This document shows, one piece after another, positions 45,401-55,714 of a stretch of DNA of 64,000 nucleotides. The position numbers and the translations under genes are program-made. The notes under the pieces are model-generated. The model was not told the origin of the DNA, ran no database searches, and saw nothing but the letters and a program-made list of their open reading frames with translations. Source of the stretch: Tetradesmus obliquus (taxonomy: Eukaryota > Chlorophyta > Chlorophyceae > Sphaeropleales > Scenedesmaceae); NCBI GenBank assembly GCA_030272155.1, contig CP126205.1, positions 1,166,501 to 1,230,500 on the forward strand. The letters are read 5' to 3'. How positions within the stretch are numbered: the first letter of the stretch is position 1; every line of letters starts with the position of its first letter.

Positions 45401-48400
45401 CTGGGCCCAACACGTTCAAACCTCAGTGCAGACGTGTGATGTAGTTGTTCCATTGTCTGAACAGCCTGTTGTCTTCACCGCTGCCTGCAGGCCGGCAAGG
45501 TTGTGCTGTTCCGCGGACTGCGTGTGCGCATGAGCATCGCTACGGGCGGCGTGGACTCCATCCGCATGCACAGCGTCACGCAGCGCGCAGAGTACGTTGG
45601 GGAGGTGCTGCACAAGGTGCAGGCGGTCGGGGAGACGCCGCACGGAGGCCAGGTGGGTGCAGTGCTGCTGCTGGAGCACTCTGCTTGATGTGTTGAGTTG
45701 CGTTGCATGGCAGCATGGTGAGTGTGTGTCAGCCCCACAGCCGAGCTTTGTTGCACAGCTCGCGGCGTCACCTGTCACTCCGTGCTTCAAACGTTGGGTC
45801 GTACAGTTCACACCGCAATTCCCACTGAACTTGCCACCTCGTAAACTTCACGCTTCAGATCATGATGGACTCGGAGAGCTTCCGTGGCATCCATGCACGG
45901 CTGCCGGAGCTGGGCGGTGCTGTGCTGGAGGCCACGCAGAAGCTGCTGCGCAGCAACAGCGCGGCGGGGCCCAGCGCACAAGAGATCGTGGAGATGTTCA
46001 GCGCACCGCCCCACGCAGAACACACAGACCGTGAGCATACTCTGGGAGTGGCTGGTTGCCTTGATTGTGGTTGGTGTGGCAGCAGAAGCCAGGGCGCAGG
46101 AGAGTGTTGTGATGTTCTCCGCACCACGCGAAGTGCACCGACCGCGAGTTTACTTCGTGATCACTGGTTTCTGTGTAGCTGGACGTACGGGACATATGGG
46201 GTTGCCACCTGGAACATCACATGCTGCTGCTGCTGCTGGCTGCTGCTGTTTTGACTTTTGACCCATCACCTTTTTTCTTACCGCCTTGCTTCGCCAACCG
46301 CAGGCCTGCAGCCCAGCGTGTTCCTTGGCCGCAGCAGCCCCACAAATGTGCTGCAGCCTGGGGACCAGGCCAGCACAGATGGCCGCACGCAGCACAGCAC
46401 AGTCACAATGCGCAAGGATACACACGGGCCCAGCCAGGCTGATGCTGCTGCGGCTTCTGCAGGTGCGGGTGCGGGGTCGGCAACAGCGCTGTGGCATTAT
46501 GATGGGATCCTTGTGCGTCTTTGTTTTTAAATGGTTTACACTGTGTTTAGGAATCGATGCATTGGTGTACTGCGTTCTTGCATCCGATTGTGTGCTGGCT
46601 GCCTGGATGGTATGTTCACCGGCAGCAGCACACATGGAAACTTCAACAACAAACAGTTGGGTGCAGCGAGCACGCCACTGGCGTTCTCCTGCATGCTTGC
46701 TTCACTCAAAACCAGCATTCCTTGTGTTCTGCTTAGCAAGCCCTTCTAGCTGCTTCTTGAGAGCTGCTGCGGAGCATCCAGGATCTCTTCTGACTGCATC
46801 CACTGTGCCCTATTGTATATGTTGCACCAATCAGTCACGTCCTGCGCGCGAGGCTGCTGCTGCCAGCTTTGGCGGCCATGCAGAATCATGTAGAAGAGCT
46901 TCGTGCAGATCTGCTGAGGAGCAGAGGTATAGCCTCACCTGACTTCATTCGCTGTGTCCTGCCGTATACCTGCACATCCAGGTGCTGCACGCGAGGCTGC
47001 TGCTGCCAGCTGTGTGGCAGCCACGCGGCGCTTCTATGTTCTGGTGCAGATATGCTGCGGAGCATCCAGGATCTCACCTGACTTCGTATCACTGTGTCCC
47101 GCCCTGTACTTCCCACCATCCAGGTGCTGCGCAAGAGGCTGCTGCTGCTAGCTTTGTGGCGGCCACGCAGAAGCAGCAGCTGGGGCGCTGGTCGTGTGGC
47201 GAGCAGGGCGTGCCAGGCAGCGGCGACATCGAGCAGGGCAACATCAGCAGCTCGCCACGGCCGCCCAGGGCGCAGCGAGGGTGAGGGGCACGTGCTGTTT
47301 CATGCAGCTGCTTGCATACCTGGCCCATATATATTGTCGACAGCCGCAGCTGCGTGGATGCCGGTTGCTGCACCAGGCGGCACACCTGCTGGGCCTGCGT
47401 TGTGATGATCACTCCGCGTCAACCCAGCCTGCTGCCCTGCAATGTTTGCTGTATCCCCCATCGTATGCCTTTGATACGTGCAGGCTGCTGCAGGCGGCCC
47501 ACTTGCTGGGCTTGCGGGAGGATGACAGCATCTGCAGGTTGCGTGATGATGACTCAGTCTGCATCAGCCTACCCTTTTGCCCTGCACTGTCTGCTGTACT
47601 CCTGCCTGGTGTGTTCTTGATTCACTGCAGGCTGCTGTACCCGGCGGTCCATCTGCTGGGCCTGCGTGATGACGACTCAGTCTGCAGCGAAATGGAGGGT
47701 CTCCACGGCGCCAACGGCACCTTCACTGAGTGCTGTACACCTGCCTTATGCCTGCCACTGACTTGCAGGCTGCTGCACCAGGCAGCGCACCTGCTGGGCC
47801 TGCGTGATGACGATTCAGTCTGCAGCGAAATGGAGGGCCTCCACGGTGCCAACGGCACCTTCACTGAGTGCGGCGCAGCCACCACCAGCAGCGCCCAAGC
47901 CTCCCCCCGCAGCAGCCCCCTGATCGGCGGCACGTCGCCAGCCGCCGCCGGTGGCCGATCGAGCTCGGCGGCTGGCGGCGGGCTGGGCGGCGTGCTGCGG
48001 GAGGTGCATGGCTGGGCGGTGAATGCGGCGGCGGCTGCGCCTGGCGGGCTGCTGGCGAAGGGTGGCGGTGGTGCTGGAGGCAGGGGCAGGAGAAGGCGCA
48101 ATGAGGCGTGGGGTGGTGCGAGGCGGCGCAGCAGCTTGTCATATGGCGTGATGGTGATCGACATGGGCGTGCACCAGCTGAGCGGGCTGCCGCAGAAGGT
48201 CAACCTGGTGCAGGTGGGTGGGCTGGCAGGGGTCGCTGTGCAACAGCAGATGCGCATGGATATGGCAGTTGTGAAGCGTCAAGGATGTGGTTGATCAACA
48301 CTGCTGATGGTGTGAGTGCTTGCCCCTGCTGTCCACTGGCCAGCCACTTGCAATGAACTCCCATTCATGCCCTAAGATCGATGCGTCACAAACACATGTT

Positions 48401-51400
48401 ACATGTTCCTGCACGCGCAGGTGATGCCTTGTGGGCTTGAGGACCGCGCGCGCTTCTTCCCGCGCCTTGACAGCCTGCGCCAGGAGACCCCCACACTTTT
48501 ATACATGCAATTCACACATCTCACTCCCACTCCTGCCGTCAGATCGACGCATCACAAACAAGACATGTTTGTAATGTGTGCAGGTGATGCCTTGTGGGCT
48601 TGAGGACCGCGCGCGCTTCTTCCCGCGCCTGGACAGTTTGCGCCAGGAGACCCCCGGCTACTTTGACGCGCCGGCAGCAGGGCTGGTGCCACTTGGGCCG
48701 GGCAGCGGCAACACGGCGTTGGACATGCCTGCAGTGACCATCGTGTTCTGCACCATCGACAAGTGAGTGCTGGGGCGCTGTATGAGGGCTTGCGCGCATT
48801 GCACTGGTCCGTCCTTCGCTGGAATCACATTCATCGTGCTCTGCGTAATTGCTGGATATGTGAAGTGTGCAATGGGTGGTGGTGCGGCTTGTGCAGCTGT
48901 GTGAAACCCTCTCTCATGGTCTGCTGTGGTGTGAGTCACCTCTTGGCATGCTGCAAGTACTGCGAGACTGCGGAGGCCAGCGGCGAGGCCGCTGAGGTAG
49001 TGCTCGAGCTGTACGTTGTAACACGCAAACATCCCGCCCCCTGGCTCATGGTGTGACACTGCACCTCCTGCGGCGTGCTGCAGGTACTGCGAGATTGTCG
49101 AAGCCAATTACGAGGCTGCCGAGCTGCAATGCTACCATTCTGGACCCCCCTCGCATGGTGTGCTGACCTGTGGGCTGTGTTGCGCTGTGCTGCAGGTACT
49201 GCGAGATTGTCGAAGCCAGCCGTGAAGCCGCTGAGCTGCCGTGTCACATGCAACTGCACTCCACTAAACCTCCCATCTGTGTATGGCATGCTGCAGGTAC
49301 TGCGAGATTGTCGAGGCCAGCCGCGAGGCTGCTGAGCTGGCGTTGGAGCTGTGCATTGCAACTTGCAGGACAAGCAGTCACCTTGTGGCCGGCCGTTGTG
49401 TGCTGTGGTATGCTGTGCTGCAGGTACTGTGAGATCGTGGAGGCCAGTCGTGAAGCTGCTGAGCTGGCGCTGGAGCTGTACAGCGACGCGGTGCGCTGGC
49501 TGCTGCTGGTGGGCGGCGGCTACGAGTGCCAGGAGGCTGAGGGCACCTTCATGGTTGCTTTCTCAAGTGCTGACGTGGCCATTGAGTGGTGCCTGATGGT
49601 GCAGCAGGTGCTGCGAGACATGAGCTGGCCGGCCAGGTGGGCTGAGGGCTCAGGGCTGCCGCTCACTCACTGTAACAGCATATGCAGGGGTAATAATGTG
49701 CTGTGGTGCACTGGCGAGCGGAACATTGGCATACAACATGCACTCGCCTCAAAATGCTGTATTCAGTTGCACATGTAATATGCAGCACTGGTGCGGCGCC
49801 GCCCATGCGTGGAGCGGTATGCGTGAGGTCATGGCACTGACCTCACACCGCTGTGGCTGCCGGCCGCTGCCTGGCAATGCTTACCACCTTGCTGCACTCT
49901 GCTGCAGCGTGCTGGAGCTGCCGACGTGTGAGGAGGAGCACAGCATGCACGGCATGTCCCGGGCCACTGTGGCTTCCTTACAGTATGTGATATCTTTGCT
50001 GTGTTGCACCCCATTTCCGTGCTGCAGTGTGCTGGAGCTGCCGACATGTGAGGAGGAGCGCGACATGCACGGCAACGTGATGTTCCGCGGCCCGCGCGTG
50101 AAGATGGGCATCTACTGCGGCACACCTACACGTGTCATCCCGCACACCACCACGGGGCGCGCTGACTACTTTGGGCCTGTGGTGAGTGTCTCGGCATGAG
50201 AACTCATGCACTGCCTGATGTACTTTGGATTGTGTTTGCATCTTGCGCATTAGCCCACACACCGCTATGGGGCGCACAGACTACTTTGGGACTGTGCTGA
50301 GTGCACTTTGATCACCTTGAAGCTCATTAATCTTCTCAAAACCCCAGCTCAACTTGCATGCTGTGCGGCATCCCACACACCACGGGGCGTGCGGACTACG
50401 TTGCGCCGTGGCATCCTCTTGCGCCGCATGTCAATCGCGCCACGCGCTACTGCCACGCCGCCGCGCGCGGCGGCCAGGTGCTGGTGCACGCACTGGCCCG
50501 TCATTGCAGCCGGCTGTGCCGCCTGCGCTGCAACGCTGCTGGTGAACTGCGCGCGCGCGACTGCCACTACTACTGCCATGCTGCCGCCCATGGCGGCCAG
50601 GTCTGTGCCCCAGGAGTTCATGTGCTCAACGGTTGAGTAATGCATGTGTCCAATTCTGTTTCGTTGCAGGTCAACCGCGGGACGCGCTTCTGCCGCGCCG
50701 CCGCGAAGCGGCCAGGCGCTGGTGCACACACTCAACCTTTTACTCTTGCAAATGTGTATTCCTCTTTGTTCTCAGGTCAACCGCGCGGCGCGCTACTGCC
50801 ACACTGCAGCGCGTGGCGGCCAGGTGCAAAGTGCACCCACGAGTCCCTCTGTACACTGCATCGTGTCCTGCTGTGTCGTCTGTGCTGCACTGCTTGCTGC
50901 AGGTCAATCGTGCTGCGCGCTACTGCCATGCTGCAGCGCGCGGCGGCCAAGTCCTCGTGCCCAAGGAGCTCATGTGCTCAACAATTATGTTGAGATTTGT
51001 CCATCTCTGCTTCTTTGCAGGTGAACCGCGCGGCGCGCTACTGCCATGCTGCAGCTCGCGGCGGCCAGGTTCCAGCACCCAAGGAGCTCATGTGCGAGGT
51101 CATCAGCAAGTCACTGACATTAGGCCTGCGCTGCGCCTCCTGTATTCCCTGCAGGTCAATCGTGCTGCGCGCTACTGCCACGCCGCAGCGCGCGGCGGCC
51201 AAGTCCTCGTGCCCAAGGAGCTCATGTGCGAGGTCATCAGCAAGTGGGTGCTGATCGACCCGAGCGAGCTCATGCAGAGTGACAGGCTGCTGGAGTTAGT
51301 TGCTTACTTTGATGAGGAGCGGCGGCTGTGGCCCTGGATGTTTAAGAGGAGGGCTCACTGGGAGGTGCCTGTGCCACCACCTTGGTACAGCCAGATGTCG

Positions 51401-53835
51401 CAAGCTGGGGGTGGAGGTGAGACAGCTGACCCCTCAGCTGCCGCCGGCAGCCAGCAGCAGCAGCAGTTTGGTGGGAGTGGGGTGTCGGGCGGGTACTGGG
51501 TGCAGGGCGATCTGCTGCAGCAGCAGCAGCGGCAGCAGCAGCAGCAGAATGGTGTGGAGGTAGGTGGTGGGCCCGGCGTGCTGCAGCAGGGCCAGCGCCA
51601 GCAGCAGCAGCAGCAGCATGCTGGTGGGCCTGTGGATGGCTTCGACAGCTTGGCTGCAGCAGCAGCAACAGCAGCAGCAGCAGCAGGTGCTGAGCAGCTG
51701 GGCAGCAGCGATGCAAGTAGCCACAACCAGAGCTGCCTCAGCGATATGGTGCCCGCTCGGCTTGCCCCGCTGCATGAAGCAGCAGAGTGCGGCGGCAGCA
51801 GCAGGTGCCCCTCTGAGCACTCCTCATCATGCCTGCTGCAGCCAGAGCAGCAGCAGCAGCAGCAGCGCCAGTCAGGGCGCCCAGCCCAGCAGCAACAGCA
51901 GCAGCAGCAGCAGCACAGTGCAGGCCCTGATATGCGCATGCCCACTGCCCCTAGGCCGCCGATGCCAGTGCGGCAGTCCGTGCGGCGGCACTCTGACCTG
52001 GCACAAGCTTACAGCCGCATGGGGCCCCAGGCGCTGCAAACCCTTGTGCCGTTATATGCACAAGGCGGCGGCAGCACGCCATCTCAGGCCCTCTTTGGCG
52101 GCGGCCCACCAGCGCCGCCGCCGCCGCCGGCAGTGGCCCCTGCGCTGCTGGCAGCGCAGCAGGCCGGTACCGCAGGGCGGTACCGCCGGCCGAGCTACCT
52201 GAGTGACGTGTCAGCTTCGCGGTACCGGCGGTACAGCAACATGTCGGATAGCAGCAGCGTGCAGTTCAACTCGGCAGGGGCGACTGTGGCATCTGGAGGC
52301 GGCAGCACACAAGGGGGCGGCGCTGCTGGTGGTGGGCCGAACAGCAGGAGGAACTCTGCAATGTCAGACTTCTATCCTATGTGGGATCACAGCCGGCGGC
52401 CTTCTAGTAACATGTCAGGAGACGCGCCGATGGCATGGCTGGGTGCACCGGCAGCAGCAGCAGCAGCAGCAGGGCCTGGCGGCGGGCTAGGGGTGGTTGA
52501 GGGTGCAGCACTGGCGCCGCGGCCGCCACTGGCCCTGCTGCTGCAACAGCAGCAGCAGCAGCAGGGGCTGCTGCGGCAGCCTGGTGCTACGCGAGGGGTG
52601 GCGCAAGGCGTGCCGATGTACCAGCAGCAGCAGCAGTACCGCACAGCAGGGCCTGTGCCTGGCTATGTCGGCAGCTCTGCAGCAGCAGCAGCAGCAGCTG
52701 CATATCCTCAAGGCAGAGCAGGCGCTATGGATCCAGGTGCGTTGTTGCGTCATTCAACCGGGCAGCAGCAACAGCAGCTGCAGCAGCTGCTGCCGCAGCG
52801 GCGTGGATCAGCCGGTGATGCACAGATCCTTGATGTGATGTTTGCGCAGGCCCGGCATGGAAGCTCCCATTCTGCCTCACCGTCTGTTGGTGCCACTGGT
52901 TCTGCAGGCTATGGTAGTTGGCATGGCGGGCCGCAGCAGCAGCAGCAGCAGCAGTGGACGCCTGCTGCTGCTGCTGGGCCATCTCAGAGAGGTAGCTGGA
53001 GTCAGGCATCCGCTACTCCTTACTACACGGCCGCACAGCAGCAGCAGCTGGCAGCCGACTGGGCGGCTGCTGGCCACAGCCGCCACGCAGATGCTAGCGC
53101 TGCAAACACCAGCGCAGCAGCAGCAGCAGCAGCAGCAGGGACTGTTGGCAGCACTCAGAGCTCCGGCCCGCTCAGCAACCCTGTGGCCAGCAGCAGCACC
53201 GGCGGCAGCCGCGGCAGCAACGGCCCTCTGGCCCTACCAGCTGCTGTTATGTTACAAGGCCTTGAGAGCCAGGTCATCCCTGGTATGCTGCACAGCAGCA
53301 ACAGGCTGCGCTTAGTCAGCAAGCGGCGGCGCCAGATGAGCTACTGTTACTTCCAGGAGTCCTCTAAGCCAGGCATCCCTGCCGATGGAGCCCACCCGAA
53401 GCACCTGCTGCCAGCTTTCAGTAACAGCACCAGCAGCAGCTACCCGCTAGCTGGCGTGCTGGGCGCCGGCGGCTTGGCTACTGTTGCCAGCAACTATGCA
53501 GGCAGTGAGGCAGCCACTAGCACCTGTGGCAGGGATGCGAGCGCAGGGGGGCTAGTTGCGTTGGGCTCGATTGCGGGCTCTGTGGCAGGCGTTAGTAATG
53601 CAGGAGGCGGCGTTAGTAACTCAGCAGCGGCACACGGGCTGCTGCGGCCGCAGTCGGTGGGCAGCGGCAGCGGCGGGGGTTTCAGCAGGCGCGGCAGCAT
53701 GCCGACGAGTCTCACGGAGTCGAGTGACGCCGGCGGTGCTGCAGCAGCAGCAGCAGGGCTTGGTATTGGTACAATCCCTCTAGCAGCAGCAGCAGCGCAG
53801 GGCATTGGTGAGCCTCATGGACTCGATGGCCTGGC

Positions 53836-53867
<32 letters not shown>

Positions 53868-54622
53868 AGTCAGCAGCAATGGCTGACGCTGGCGACGCAG
53901 CAGCAGCAGCAGCAGCAGCGCTGGACGGCTCAAACGGGCTGTCAAACTGGCCTGGCGGCCAGCGCACTGCGCTTGACAGCTACTGCGGCCTGCCAGAGAT
54001 CGAGCCGCTGCCAGATGCTGAAGTGATAGAGAGCTTGCGTATGTCTGTGCCGCAGCGCACGCACCGGCCCAGTAATCTGAGCACAATGACTGGCGTGGCT
54101 GACAGTGTGGCTGGCTTTGAGGGGCCTGGCATCAGCAGCATGTGTGCTGACATCATGCGGGGGCGCTGGCTGTGGATCGCGGAGCTGCTGGTGCATGACC
54201 TGGGCCAGTTCAGGTGCGGCTTTTGGTGGATTTCAACCGTTTTGAAACACAAACCAACTCATCACAATCACAAAAACAACAAAATCGCATTGGCAATTGT
54301 GCTCGTCATAGGTTTTTTTGTGTTGTCAACAGTGACTGGCTGTGGCTGACAGTGTGGCTGGCTTTGAGGGGCCTGGCATCAGCAGCATGTGTGCTGACAT
54401 CATGCGGGGGCGCTGGCTGTGGATTGGGGAGCTGCTGGTGCACGACCTGGGCCAGTTCAGGTGCGGCTGCTGCTGGTTGTGCTTTGTTGGCTTCGGTCGC
54501 CTTTCCACGTGTTTACTCTTGCGGCGCTAAACTCATTCTGGTGTATGCACGCACCTGTGGTGTGTAGCATCTAGAGCTCCAGGCCTCCAGCTCTCATTGG
54601 AAGCATGCACACTTGCTGAAAC

Positions 54623-54696
<74 letters not shown>

Positions 54697-55677
54697 AGGT
54701 TCAAGGGCGTTGCCGGCGTGCATTCGATTGTGAGTGTCACCAGTGAGGAGCTGGGCGGCCGCACCTTCCCCACCACCATCCGCAGGGGCAAGGGCGAGCA
54801 GGTCAGGCTGGGGCGCGGCCTGCTGGCGCTCGTGCAGGTGAGAACTTCACAGTGGGAGGGAAGTGCTTCATGGTGTGAAGTGTGGCGTGAACTTTATGGG
54901 GCAAGGGCGAGCTGGTCAGGCTGGGGCGCGGCCTGCTTCGCTCGTGCAGGTGAAAATTTCACAGTGGGAGGGAAGTGCTTCATGGTGTGAAGTGTGGCGT
55001 GAACTTTATGGGGCAAGGGCGAGCTGGTCAGGCTGGGGCGCGGCCTGCTGGAGCTCGTGCAGGTGAGAACTTTGCACTGTGAAAGAAGGTGTGGAAAAAC
55101 TTCACACCAGGCTTCAGGGGTGGCTGTCCTTTGCTGTTGTGTCCTTGGGTGACTCAGCTGTGTTGAGCATGCTGACGCGTGCAAAGGCTGGCTTACGTGT
55201 GCCGGTTGCTGAGGTGCTTGCGGAGTGAGTCGGTAGCTATATGGGTTTGCTGGCTAGCTGCTGGGCCCTTTACTCACGCGCTTTATGCGGACGCCCCTGC
55301 TGCTGCTGCTGCTGCTGCTGCAGATGCTGGCCAGCCCCCGAGGCTCCACCTGGCTGGGGCCCTACCAGGGGCAGCAGCTGCTGCAGAACGCCACGCCTTC
55401 AGTGCTGCAGCAGCAGCAGCAGCAGCAGCAGCTGCAGCAGCAGCAGCAGCTGCAGCAGCAGCAGCACTTTGCTGGCGGCGGCGCAGTGTGCCAGACATGC
55501 AACAGCAGCTTGGGGCTTGGCCGCCGCAGATCAGGCGTGCCTCCAATTGACCTGGAGCTGCTGCAGCAGCAGCAGCAGCAGCTGCAGCAAGGCCTGGGAA
55601 GCCAAGCCTGGGGGGCAGGGGCAGGAGTGGGAACGCCGCATTCTGCTGGCTTTGGGTTTGGGCCGGCTGGAGCAGCC

Positions 55678-55714
<37 letters not shown>

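Noticed and set aside
48957-51250. Regularly spaced direct repeats suggesting a CRISPR-like array
   Set aside because: The repeats are exon starts with coding content, spacing varies 100-134 bp and both repeats and spacers are host sequence in a eukaryotic gene.
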